NCBI RefSeq assembly: GCF_003944765.1
Contig: NZ_RWIU01000002.1
Coordinates: 558,001-622,000, forward strand
Length of the DNA: 64,000 bases
Direction of reading: 5' to 3'
Source: Hymenobacter perfusus
GTDB taxonomy: Bacteria > Bacteroidota > Bacteroidia > Cytophagales > Hymenobacteraceae
Part shown: positions 33,476 through 41,045 of the stretch, piece after piece
Position numbering within the stretch: position 1 is the stretch's first letter
Layout of the letters: every line of letters begins with the position of its first letter
Notes under the pieces: model-generated
The model's input: the letters and a program-made list of their open reading frames with translations, nothing else
Told to the model about the DNA's origin: nothing
Databases searched by the model: none
Translations under genes and position numbers: made by a program

Positions 33476-34189
33476 ATGAAATATAAAGCAGATTTAACGG
33501 CTATAAACTGGCTTGAAATTGGGGAACAGCCTGTGATTAAGGGGGGATTATTCCGAGTAGCCAACGCGCTTCCAGATGTTTTTGAAGCTTATATTGCTCT
33601 GCTGCCTGCCATCGGGCTGATTGAAGGATTTCCGTTTGACCAAATCAGTTTAAAGGACAACTCAATCGCTCAGACCAATCAGAACGCTGCTATCTGGGGT
33701 GAATATGGAATTCATGATGCTCATCGCACTCCAGACTATAAACCAACAGTTTTCCGTGAGCTAGCAAATCAATTCAAATTGCCATTTGACGTTACGCTAC
33801 TGAGCAGATTGGACTGGGGCAAGCGCGGATTTGCAATAGATTGGACGCGGACCGCTAACTCACTAAAGGCATTGTTAAATGCACTGGCTACTGGTAACGA
33901 CTTGTCTCTCTATATTGAAGATTACTGGCGATGGGCAGAAATTCATGAAATTCTTCCTACAACTGATGAAGTTTTATATGAGGTAAATGCAGAAGATTTT
34001 TTGGGATTCATGACACAATCTTTCTTCGATGCCACCTTGTATCTTTTCCCGGAAGACAGGAGTTGGTGCTTGGTTAATATAGAAGATTGTAACGTGATGA
34101 TAATTGGGACGGATAGAGCTACTGCGGCCATGATTGCCAAAACCTATTCTTTGGAAACGATTGACTTATTATACGAGAGTCCAATGTAA
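33476..34189 (+). CDS. Hypothetical protein, low-GC orphan (237 residues)
   Basis: The gene is clearly lower in GC than its neighbours (many ATT, AAA and TTA codons), which suggests recent acquisition. The product is soluble, tryptophan- and acid-rich (DWGKRGFAIDWTR, IEDYWRWAEIHE), with no signal peptide, membrane helix or recognised motif. Its composition is reminiscent of single-domain immunity-like orphans, but that is only an impression. The start at 33476 (MKYKADLTAINWL) is preferred to 33425, which overlaps addA. Confidence 0.72.
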   Translation: MKYKADLTAINWLEIGEQPVIKGGLFRVANALPDVFEAYIALLPAIGLIEGFPFDQISLKDNSIAQTNQNAAIWGEYGIHDAHRTPDYKPTVFRELANQFKLPFDVTLLSRLDWGKRGFAIDWTRTANSLKALLNALATGNDLSLYIEDYWRWAEIHEILPTTDEVLYEVNAEDFLGFMTQSFFDATLYLFPEDRSWCLVNIEDCNVMIIGTDRATAAMIAKTYSLETIDLLYESPM

Positions 34190-34195
34190 TTCCCC

Positions 34196-34615
34196 CTACA
34201 CCGGCTCCTGCAACCGCTCCACCATCTCCGGCGTCACGCGGACCGGGCGCTTGGTTTGCGGGTCGAGCAGCACCCACTGGGTTTCGGCTTCGCAGAGCAG
34301 CTGGCCATCGGGGGCACGCTCGATGCGCACGAACCGCTGGCTCTGGGCCCCGCGCACCTCGCCAATCCAGGTAGTGCAGCGCAATTCCTCGCCCAGCAGG
34401 GCCGGGTGCAGGTACCGGATATGATGCTCGCGTACCACCCACACGTAGTGGGCCTGGGCCTCAGGCGGGGCGGCGGCGTGCCAGTGGGCGGCGGCCGTGT
34501 CCTGCACCCACTGCACGTAGCGCACGTTGTTCACGTGGTGTAGCTCGTCGATGTCGGTGGGCTGCACAGTGAGGTAATGGGCGAAGCGAAAGGTGGGGGC
34601 AGCAGGAGTTTCCAT
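34196..34615 (-). CDS. Acyl-CoA thioesterase, hotdog fold (4-hydroxybenzoyl-CoA thioesterase-like)
   Basis: A 139-residue hotdog enzyme. The active-site helix begins with DIDELHHVNNVRYVQWVQDTA (about 18-38), where the usual aspartate is a histidine-rich DELHHVNN variant of the YbgC/FatA pattern. It should hydrolyse acyl-CoA or acyl-ACP thioesters in the cytoplasm. A -7 TATCTTTG box stands only seven bases before the ATG, so the message is probably leaderless. Confidence 0.85.
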   Translation of the reverse strand: METPAAPTFRFAHYLTVQPTDIDELHHVNNVRYVQWVQDTAAAHWHAAAPPEAQAHYVWVVREHHIRYLHPALLGEELRCTTWIGEVRGAQSQRFVRIERAPDGQLLCEAETQWVLLDPQTKRPVRVTPEMVERLQEPV

Positions 34616-34622
34616 AGTAGCG

Positions 34623-34630
34623 CAAAGATA
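34623..34630 (-). promoter_or_regulatory. -7 promoter box of the thioesterase gene, leaderless arrangement
   Basis: TATCTTTG on the minus strand, followed by CGCTACT and the ATG. No -33 TTG at standard spacing. Confidence 0.5.
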
Positions 34631-34725
34631 CGGGCGAGGGTAGGCGCTGGGGAGAGAAGAAGTGGGAATATTGCTTGGTTACTGCATTTAGCTCGTAGTG
34701 CTATTCCATATCTAAAATATACCTG

Positions 34726-34845
34726 TATCTTTGAGCACCTTAAGAAAACGCGGTTCCGCTGTTCTGTTAAGCTCTTCCGCAAGGAAGAAAGCAGTTCCGG
34801 ACTCTTCCTTTTTTAAGATAAAAATCATCCATCATCACCAGTACC
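34726..34845 (+). promoter_or_regulatory. Promoter box and long leader of the cold shock gene
   Basis: TATCTTTG (34726-34733) would start a transcript with a leader of about 105 bases. The leader contains TTCCGC-AAGG-like pairings (CTCTTCC-GCAA-GGAAG) and ends in a pyrimidine/purine-rich stretch before the ATG. Long structured leaders are usual for cold shock genes; whether this one senses temperature is inferred only. Confidence 0.5.
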
Positions 34846-35037
34846 ATGCAGACAGGAACTGTAAAATTCTTCAACGAAACCAAAGGTTTCGGCTTTATCA
34901 AAGTTGACGAAACCGGCGAGGACGTGTTCGTTCACGTAACCGAGTGCATCGACGAGATTCGCGACAAAGACAAGGTTGAATTCGAAATTGCTCAGGGCAA
35001 AAAAGGCCCGAACGCCGTAAAGGTGAAACTGGCTTAG
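34846..35037 (+). CDS. csp: Cold shock protein (CspA family)
   Basis: A single cold-shock domain of 63 residues that binds single-stranded RNA/DNA. RNP1 is KGFGFI (residues 13-18) and RNP2 is VFVHVT (26-31), with the opening GTVKFFNETKGFG. It acts as an RNA chaperone at low temperature. The gene is monocistronic, with its own promoter, long leader and terminator, and lies next to a DEAD-box helicase. Confidence 0.96.
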   Translation: MQTGTVKFFNETKGFGFIKVDETGEDVFVHVTECIDEIRDKDKVEFEIAQGKKGPNAVKVKLA

Positions 35038-35063
35038 TCCAATATCCTTTCCGGATAGCTCAG

Positions 35064-35095
35064 AAAAGCAGGCTCCTCAAGAGCCTGCTTTTTTT
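35064..35095 (+). terminator. Intrinsic terminator of csp
   Basis: AAAAGCAGGCTC pairs with GAGCCTGCTTTT, loop CTCAA, with seven T. Confidence 0.9.
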
Positions 35096-35112
35096 GCGTT
35101 CAGGGGCCGCTG

Positions 35113-35191
35113 AACGACTTATAAGAACGTCATTGAACTTACAAGAACGTCATTCCGAGCGGGGCGAGGAATGACGTTCTTGTAAGTTCAA
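35113..35191. repeat. REP palindrome with tandem half-unit (GTCATTCCGAG type)
   Basis: Arms 35133-35156 and 35168-35191 are exact 24-base reverse complements around GAGCGGGGCGA. The central GTCATTCCGAGC...GAGGAATGAC is a widely dispersed bacterial palindrome type. A further half-copy (ACTTATAAGAACGTCATT) precedes it in tandem. A fragment of the same element lies at 21362. Confidence 0.8.
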
Positions 35192-35215
35192 CGTGCAATC
35201 ATCGATTATTCTCCC

Positions 35216-35405
35216 TACCTTTGCAGCCGCATTTGAGAACGGCCACGTTCCGCGCAGCTTGTGAGCTGCCTTTAAAGAAACTTGTTGGGCCGGCTTTGTC
35301 TTCCGTCCGTTGCTTCCGTCACTTGTCGTTGTGTTGAGTGGGAGAGAAGAGCGTCGCTGAATCCGCTGTTTTCAGAGCTATTCACTCCACTCCATCAACA
35401 CTGAC
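35216..35405 (+). promoter_or_regulatory. Promoter box and long leader of the DEAD-box helicase gene
   Basis: TACCTTTG (35216-35223) directly follows the REP palindrome. The resulting leader is about 175 bases, with AGCTTGTGAGCT and other short pairings. Long leaders are usual in cold-inducible helicase genes. Confidence 0.5.
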
Positions 35406-37328
35406 ATGGAAAACGAAACCGTTAAGACCAAGTTCAGCGAGCTGACCCTCTCTGAAGAAATGCAGCGTGCCATCACCGAAGTTGGCTACGAAGAAGCATC
35501 CCCCATCCAGGCCGCCGGTATTCCGGTATTGCTCCAGGGCCGCGATGTAATCGGCCAGGCCCAGACCGGCACCGGCAAAACCGCCGCCTTCTCCATTCCC
35601 GCCATTGAGCGTGTCGATACCGACTCGCGTGAGGTGCAGTGCCTTGTACTCTGCCCCACCCGCGAGCTGGCGGTGCAGGTTTCGGGCGAAATCCAGAAAC
35701 TGGGCAAGTACAAGCGTGGTTTGGCCGTGGTGCCAATCTACGGTGGCTCTTCCTACGACCGGCAGTTCCGCGCCCTGGAGCGCGGCGTGCAGATCGTAAT
35801 CGGTACGCCCGGCCGCGTAATGGACCACATTGAGCGTGGTACGCTCAAGCTGGAGCATTGCAAAATGATCATCCTCGATGAGGCCGACGAAATGCTCGAC
35901 ATGGGCTTCCGCGACGACATCGAGACGGTGCTCAAGAAAATGCCCGAAGACCGCCAGACGGTATTCTTCTCGGCGACCATGAGCAAGCCGATCATGGAGA
36001 TGACCAAGCGCTACCAGAAGGATCCGCAGATCGTGAAGGTAAACCATCAGGAAATGACGGTTACCAACATCGAGCAGAGCTACTTCGAGGTGCGCGGTCC
36101 GCAGAAAAAAGACGTACTGACCCGCCTCATCGACATGTACAACATCAAGTCGGGCATCGTCTTCGCCAACACGAAGCGCATGGTTGACGAGATTGTGGGC
36201 GACCTGCAAGCCAAAGGCTACTTCGCCGAAGGCCTGCACGGCGACATGGGCCAGCAGCAGCGTCAGAACACGCTGGATAAATTCCGCAAAGGCACCCTCG
36301 AAATCCTGGTAGCTACCGACGTAGCCGCCCGCGGCATCGACGTGGACAACGTGGAAGTGGTGGTAAACTACGACCTGCCCGCCGACGAGGAATACTATGT
36401 GCACCGCATCGGCCGTACCGGCCGCGCCGGCAAGCAGGGCAAAGCCTTCACTTTCGTGAGCGGCCGCGACATCTACAAGCTGCGCGACATCATGCGCTTC
36501 ACCAAAGCCACCATCAAGCAGGAGCGCGTGCCGTCCTTCGAAGATGTGTCGGAGGTGAAAACCACGCTCATGCTCAACTCCATTAAGGAGGTGATTGTGA
36601 AGGGCAACCTCGACAAGTACATTGCCCGCGTGCAGCGCCTCATCGACCAGGAGCAAGAAGAAGCCGTTACGTCCTTGGACGTGGCTGCCGCTTTGCTGAA
36701 GATGACGATGAAGGAAGACAAGCGCGCTCAGGAAAGCCTGGACGCCAGCCGTACCCAGGGCGCTGCCCGTGCCGGCTTCACCCGTCTGTTCGTGACGATG
36801 GGCAAGAAGGACCGTCTGCACCCCCGCGACATCGTGGACCTGATTGCCGAAAACACCAGCCTCACGGCCAGCAAAGTCGGTGATATTGCCCTCTACGACA
36901 AGTTCAGCTTCGTGGAAGTACCGAATGAGTTCGTGGAAGAAGTGGTGAGCCAGCTCGGCCGCAGCTCCATCCAGGGTCGTCCGGTGGCCTTCAACATTGC
37001 TACGCCCCGCCAGGAAGGCGATGCGCAGCAGGAAGGCGGTAACCGCGGCGGCTTCGGCGGCGGCAGCGAGCGTCCTCGTCGGGGCCCGGGTGGGTTCGGC
37101 GGTGGCGAGCGTCGGGAAGGCGGCGGCAGCTACGGCGGCAACCGCGGCGGTGGCTCCTACGGCGGTGGTAACCGCCGCGAGGGTAGCAGCTACGGCGGCG
37201 GTGAGCGTCGGGAAGGCGGCAGCAGCTACGGCGGCAACCGTGGCGGTGGCTCCTACGGCGGTGGTAACCGCCGCGAGGGTGGCAGCAGCTACGGCGGCGG
37301 CTACAAAGGCAAGCGCGACGATAGCTAA
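35406..37328 (+). CDS. deaD: DEAD-box ATP-dependent RNA helicase (DeaD/CsdA type)
   Basis: A 640-residue RNA helicase that remodels RNA and assists ribosome assembly in the cold. The Q motif (FSELTLSEEMQRAITEVGY), AQTGTGKT, PTRELA, DEADEML, SAT and HRIGRTGRAGK are intact. A DbpA-type RNA-binding domain occupies about residues 455-530 (TRLFVTMGKKDRLHPRDIVDLI). The tail (about 540-640) is Gly/Arg/Ser/Tyr-rich with RRE and GGGSYGG blocks and contains a 96-bp tandem duplication. Its promoter and leader stand just after the csp terminator and a REP palindrome. Confidence 0.95.
   Translation: MENETVKTKFSELTLSEEMQRAITEVGYEEASPIQAAGIPVLLQGRDVIGQAQTGTGKTAAFSIPAIERVDTDSREVQCLVLCPTRELAVQVSGEIQKLGKYKRGLAVVPIYGGSSYDRQFRALERGVQIVIGTPGRVMDHIERGTLKLEHCKMIILDEADEMLDMGFRDDIETVLKKMPEDRQTVFFSATMSKPIMEMTKRYQKDPQIVKVNHQEMTVTNIEQSYFEVRGPQKKDVLTRLIDMYNIKSGIVFANTKRMVDEIVGDLQAKGYFAEGLHGDMGQQQRQNTLDKFRKGTLEILVATDVAARGIDVDNVEVVVNYDLPADEEYYVHRIGRTGRAGKQGKAFTFVSGRDIYKLRDIMRFTKATIKQERVPSFEDVSEVKTTLMLNSIKEVIVKGNLDKYIARVQRLIDQEQEEAVTSLDVAAALLKMTMKEDKRAQESLDASRTQGAARAGFTRLFVTMGKKDRLHPRDIVDLIAENTSLTASKVGDIALYDKFSFVEVPNEFVEEVVSQLGRSSIQGRPVAFNIATPRQEGDAQQEGGNRGGFGGGSERPRRGPGGFGGGERREGGGSYGGNRGGGSYGGGNRREGSSYGGGERREGGSSYGGNRGGGSYGGGNRREGGSSYGGGYKGKRDDS
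37107..37298 (+). repeat. 96-bp tandem duplication in the RGG-like tail of deaD
   Basis: Copies 37107-37202 and about 37203-37298 both begin GAGCGTCGGGAAGGCGGC and encode a 32-residue block (ERREGG.SYGGNRGGGSYGGGNRREG). They differ at only a few positions, so the duplication is recent and its copy number may vary between strains. Confidence 0.75.
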
Positions 37329-37380
37329 ATCACAGATGGTGCAGATTGGATTGATTTCGCAGATTTCAATCTGATCTTAC

Positions 37381-37424
37381 CAACGCAAAAGAGCCACTTC
37401 ATTTGAAGTGGCTCTTTTGCGTTG
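37381..37424. terminator. Bidirectional hairpin with 21-bp perfect stem
   Basis: Arms 37381-37401 and 37404-37424 are exact complements around TT, containing AAAAGAGCCACTTC. It follows deaD. Confidence 0.88.
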
Positions 37425-37511
37425 TCTGGGTTTTGAGGAGTGACCTTTCCGTATCATTTCATTGCGGCCGAATACTTTTGAACATCCGGTTACAGCGGTT
37501 TTCTGAACGAT

Positions 37512-37596
37512 GTAGAGACGCGTATTCGCGTCTTCCCGTTGAACGAGAAGCGTTAGGCGGTGCGCGTAGAGACGCGAATACGCGTCTCTACGCGCA
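37512..37596. repeat. Two GTAGAGACGCG palindromes
   Basis: The right copy (37561-37596) is a perfect 16-bp hairpin TGCGCGTAGAGACGCG-AATA-CGCGTCTCTACGCGCA. The left copy, about 37512-37534, reads GTAGAGACGCG-TATT-CGCGTCTTCCC, with its right arm decayed. GTAGAGACGCG palindromes are dispersed elements known in cyanobacteria and Bacteroidota. Confidence 0.75.
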
Positions 37597-37607
37597 CAAA
37601 ACCCCAT

Positions 37608-37639
37608 AAAAAAGCCGCTCCTACTGGAGCGGCTTTTTT
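37608..37639. terminator. Bidirectional intrinsic terminator
   Basis: AAAAAAGCCGCTCC pairs with GGAGCGGCTTTTTT, loop TACT. It faces the 3' end of the PA2169-family gene and also the deaD direction. Confidence 0.88.
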
Positions 37640-37692
37640 TGTGTTCAAGGAGTTGAAATCTGTGAAATCAGCTCTATCTGTACCATCTGTGA

Positions 37693-38142
37693 TTATTTCT
37701 TGGCGGCGTCGCGCAGGTCGCGGATTTCGTCGTGGCCCTGCTTGATACCGGCTGCCTGCTTCTCGATGATAGTTTTGAGGGCGGCCGGAATGTCCTGGAT
37801 TTTCTGAGCCTTCTCGTAGGCCGCTTTGGCGTAATCTTCGCCCCGCTCGCACTCAGCCAGAATGCTGTGACGGTCTTTGCTGGTCACCAAGCCTTTCAGG
37901 TTGATGAACGCGCGGTGAATGGTACCGGTGATGGACGACTCTTCCTCGGGGTGCAGGTTGAGTTTGTGCATCTGGTCTTCTAGCTCGGTGATATAAGCGG
38001 AACGCTGGGCGGCGTATTTCTTAAAGGTTTCCTTCAGGTCGGCATCTTCAACGTCGGTGAGGGCTTCGGTGTAGCCTTTCTGACCGTCTTTCAGGGTTTC
38101 GAGCAGTTCATTGAGGCCGGCTTGCAGTGCTTTAGCTTCCAT
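37693..38142 (-). CDS. PA2169-family four-helix-bundle protein (DUF2383)
   Basis: A 149-residue all-helical cytoplasmic protein of the ferritin-like DUF2383/PA2169 family, of unknown function and often linked to stress. ELLETLKDGQKGYTEALTDVEDADLKETFKKYAAQRSAYITELEDQ covers helices 1-2; ECERGEDYAKAAYEKAQ the third. No diiron E..ExxH set is obvious. ATG start at 38142, single gene. Confidence 0.85.
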   Translation of the reverse strand: MEAKALQAGLNELLETLKDGQKGYTEALTDVEDADLKETFKKYAAQRSAYITELEDQMHKLNLHPEEESSITGTIHRAFINLKGLVTSKDRHSILAECERGEDYAKAAYEKAQKIQDIPAALKTIIEKQAAGIKQGHDEIRDLRDAAKK

Positions 38143-38266
38143 GAGGAGAGAATTAGGGTTGGGTGTTTAGGAAAGGTGGAATGCCTCTCTTTACTGCCAA
38201 ACAGCCCACAAGGTTACCAGCCGACACCAGTAACCAGCGCAAAACGGCTATGCTCGCGGAAGCTCT

Positions 38267-39514
38267 CTAGTCCCGCCCCGAGGCAGCCATAGCCCGGCCG
38301 GCCAGGAAGCCAGTAGTCCAGGCGGCCTGGAAGTTGAAGCCGCCCGTGATGCCATCCACGTCCAGTACTTCGCCCGCGAAATGCAGGCCCGGTACCAGGC
38401 GGCTTTCCATGGTTTTCATGTTGATTTCGCTGAGTGAAATGCCGCCGCATGTGACAAATTCGTCTTTATAAGTGGTTTTGCCCTGCACGGCAAGCGCCGT
38501 GCGTAGAAGACTCTCAATCAGGCGATTTTGCAGCTTAACCGGCAACTCGTTCCAGCGGATTTCGGGACTAATACCGGCCTGCTCGGCCAGGGTGCGCCAT
38601 AACCGCTGCGGCAGCCCGAGCAGCGCGTTGCTGACAACTACTTTCTTGCCGTGCAGCTCCCGGAATTCCAGCAGATGCTGGCGGAGCGTGTCTTCCGTGA
38701 AATCGGGCAGCCAGTTGATGAGGGTAGTGCTCTGGTAGCCCAGTTCGTGCAGACGGCGGGCACCCCAGGCCGAGAGTTTGAGCACGGCCGGGCCGCTCAC
38801 GCCCCAGTGCGTCACCAGCACCGGCCCCTCGTATTCCAGCTTTTCGCCGGCTACCCGCACGCGGGCACGGGGCACGCTTACGCCCGGTAGCTCCCGCAGC
38901 GGCGAGTTGGGCACGTTGAAAGTAAACAGGCTGGGCACCGGCTCCTCAATGCGGTGGTCCAGCTGCCGCAGCCACGCATACTGCTCCGATTTAGGCGCGC
39001 CACCAGTAGCTACCAGCAAGCGGCTGACGGGCAAAGTCTGGGCATGGGCTCCGGTGAGCTGCAACTCAAAGCCGCCCTGGGGCCGAGGCGTAATCTGTTC
39101 GGCGGTAGTCTGCAGCAGGATCTGGACCCCGGCCCGGCGGGCGGCTTCCAGCAGGCACTGGGCAATGGTTTCCGACGAATCGGTGACGGGAAACATGCGG
39201 CCGTCGGGCTCGGTCTTGAGCTGCACGCCGCGCTTTTCAAACCAGCGCACGGTATCCAAGGCACCAAACTGTTTGAAGGGCTCCTTGAGCTGCCGGGCCC
39301 CGCGCGGATAATGCTGCACAAGCTGGGCGGCCGTATCGGCGGCGTGGGTTACGTTGCAGCGCCCCCCGCCCGAAATTCGGACCTTACTCAGCAGCTTACC
39401 TGTTTTTTCAATCAGCAGCACCCGCAGGCCGGGGTTGGCCTCGGCGCAGGCAATGGCCCCGAAGAAGCCGGCCGCGCCGCCCCCTAGCACGGCAACAGTT
39501 AGTTGTTCATTCAC
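38267..39514 (-). CDS. HI0933/BaiN-family FAD-dependent flavoprotein
   Basis: A 415-residue flavoenzyme. VAVLGGGAAGFFGAIACAEA binds FAD at the N-terminus, SGGGRCNVTH is the family hallmark near residue 54, and FAGEVLDVDGITGGFNFQAAWTTGFLAG closes the FAD fold. Members are poorly characterised oxidoreductases (some are ene-reductases acting on bile acids). The GTG at 39514 comes four bases after TATCTTTG, so the longer frame to 39568 would start upstream of the promoter and is not used; the mRNA is probably leaderless. Confidence 0.86.
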   Translation of the reverse strand: MNEQLTVAVLGGGAAGFFGAIACAEANPGLRVLLIEKTGKLLSKVRISGGGRCNVTHAADTAAQLVQHYPRGARQLKEPFKQFGALDTVRWFEKRGVQLKTEPDGRMFPVTDSSETIAQCLLEAARRAGVQILLQTTAEQITPRPQGGFELQLTGAHAQTLPVSRLLVATGGAPKSEQYAWLRQLDHRIEEPVPSLFTFNVPNSPLRELPGVSVPRARVRVAGEKLEYEGPVLVTHWGVSGPAVLKLSAWGARRLHELGYQSTTLINWLPDFTEDTLRQHLLEFRELHGKKVVVSNALLGLPQRLWRTLAEQAGISPEIRWNELPVKLQNRLIESLLRTALAVQGKTTYKDEFVTCGGISLSEINMKTMESRLVPGLHFAGEVLDVDGITGGFNFQAAWTTGFLAGRAMAASGRD

Positions 39515-39518
39515 GGGA

Positions 39519-39526
39519 CAAAGATA
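39519..39526 (-). promoter_or_regulatory. -7 promoter box of the flavoprotein gene, leaderless arrangement
   Basis: TATCTTTG on the minus strand, then TCCC, then the GTG start codon. Confidence 0.55.
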
Positions 39527-39661
39527 AATCACGGAGGCAGATGGATTGTCCGGCTCGCCCGGATTCATGCTGCTGAATGAGCCTGGCCAACGCTATTAAG
39601 CAGCTGCACCCAACTTCATGGGTCCGCTGAAATATCCGTCGCCATTTGTTTCAGGTCCTGA

Positions 39662-40507
39662 TTAGCAGAATTCCAGCGCGGCAACCACGTCATCGTGGCG
39701 AAACTGATAGCCGGTCAGCCGCCGGATAAGGGAAGAGTCGATTTGCTTACCGCCGGTAGTTTCTTCCTGGAAGGTGGGGGGCTGCAGGTGCAGGCGGGTA
39801 GCGGCGGCGGTGTAAAACGTGCGCCGGGTGGGGTGAGAGGCTGCGCTGGCATTGAACGTGTACCCCCATAGTTGCTGCTCCAGCACGCCAGTCAACAGGC
39901 CCACGCAGTCGTGCAGATGAATCATATTCACCGGCGCCTCGCCGTGGGCCACTCCGGTTCGGCCCGCCAGAAAACGGCCCGGCGGGCGGCCTGGGCCCAT
40001 AAGGCCGGCTAAGCGTACCACCGTATGGTTAGCGTGTTGGAAGGGGGCTTCTGCTTGCAGTAGCGGGGTGAGTGCATCCTGCGTGGCCTGGGCATCGGGC
40101 TCGTACATCAGGCGGGGCTCGTCGGGATATACGCCCGTGGAGCTGACCAGCAGCACATGCCGCACCCCGGCGCTTTCCGCCGCCGCCGCCACCAGCCGCA
40201 CCACCCCGGGATATGCCTCCTGACTACCAGCCCCCCGGGTAGGTGGAACGTTCAGAATCAGAATTTCCACGCCCTGCAGCATGGCTTGCAGGGTATCGGC
40301 ATCGGTAGCGGAAAGGGTGGGTGCCAGCCGCAGCAGATAGGGCCGGATACCCGCGTCGCGTAGGGTGAGCAGCTGGCCGGGCGTGGTGGTGGAGCCGTGG
40401 ACCGGGTGGCCGGCCGCCACCAGGGCGCGGGCCAGCGGCAGCCCCAGCCAGCCGCAGCCCAGTACGGCTACGGTAGGGAGAGAAGCAGAGAGAGCAAGGT
40501 GGGTCAT
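39662..40507 (-). CDS. NAD(P)-dependent epimerase/dehydratase-like SDR (YeeZ type)
   Basis: An atypical or extended SDR of 281 residues. VAVLGCGWLGLPLARALVAAGHPVHGSTTT is the nucleotide-binding start, with LLVSSTGVYPD for the serine region. The usual YxxxK is not obvious, as in E. coli YeeZ. ATG at 40507. Divergent from the EF-Tu-like gene at 40610. Substrate unknown. Confidence 0.82.
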   Translation of the reverse strand: MTHLALSASLPTVAVLGCGWLGLPLARALVAAGHPVHGSTTTPGQLLTLRDAGIRPYLLRLAPTLSATDADTLQAMLQGVEILILNVPPTRGAGSQEAYPGVVRLVAAAAESAGVRHVLLVSSTGVYPDEPRLMYEPDAQATQDALTPLLQAEAPFQHANHTVVRLAGLMGPGRPPGRFLAGRTGVAHGEAPVNMIHLHDCVGLLTGVLEQQLWGYTFNASAASHPTRRTFYTAAATRLHLQPPTFQEETTGGKQIDSSLIRRLTGYQFRHDDVVAALEFC

Positions 40508-40609
40508 GGGTGGGTAAAGGTGGCAAAAAAACTTTCCCGGGCAAGCAGGCAACCGGGGAATCGGCAAACTGTTACCTTGCACCCCAACAAGTATGCAAGC
40601 ATACTACCT

Positions 40610-41005
40610 ATGGCCATTCCGGACCGCCTGTATCCTGAGTTTTCCATCAACTTCGAAGCCTGCGTGCGGCTGCTGCGGCCTGATGAGGATGGGCGGCAGT
40701 TACCGCCGTATAACGGTATCCGCTGGGATTTTAGCTATGCTCAGGACAAGCCGAGAGTCTCCTACATGTGGCTGTACCCGGATTTTTTCGACCCGATTAC
40801 CGGCGACTCGTGGCGGGAAATGCCCTTGCCGGTAGATGAGTGGCTGCACGTGCGGGTTGCTGTTATTCTTGACGAAGCCCGGCCTTTGCATCAGTCAAAA
40901 ATCCGTGCCGGAACCAGCTTTTACTACTGCGAAGGAAGCCATATTGTGGCTGAAGGTACCGTTACCCGGATAACTGGTTTATTTGAACCCCGGCCGCAGC
41001 CATAA
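40610..41005 (+). CDS. Stand-alone EF-Tu domain 3-like protein
   Basis: A 131-residue protein. EFSINFEACVRLLRPDEDGRQLPPYNGIRWDF matches the start of elongation factor Tu domain 3 (vLtkeEGGRhtPffnGYrpqF), and KIRAGTSFYYCEGSHIVAEGTVTRI matches its end (GlrFaiREGgrtVGaGvVtkI). There is no GTPase domain. It could bind tRNA, EF-Ts or nothing of the sort; the function is unknown. The start at 40610 is chosen because the upstream extension is a shadow of the SDR. A near -7 box TACCTTGC lies at 40573. Confidence 0.75.
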   Translation: MAIPDRLYPEFSINFEACVRLLRPDEDGRQLPPYNGIRWDFSYAQDKPRVSYMWLYPDFFDPITGDSWREMPLPVDEWLHVRVAVILDEARPLHQSKIRAGTSFYYCEGSHIVAEGTVTRITGLFEPRPQP

Positions 41006-41045
41006 CCCCTGAACCATCATTTCCCACTTCAAACTTTCTCACCCC

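Noticed and set aside
35382..36821. 479-codon open frame on the minus strand across the DEAD-box helicase gene
   Set aside because: Antisense shadow; the plus-strand helicase shows all family motifs.
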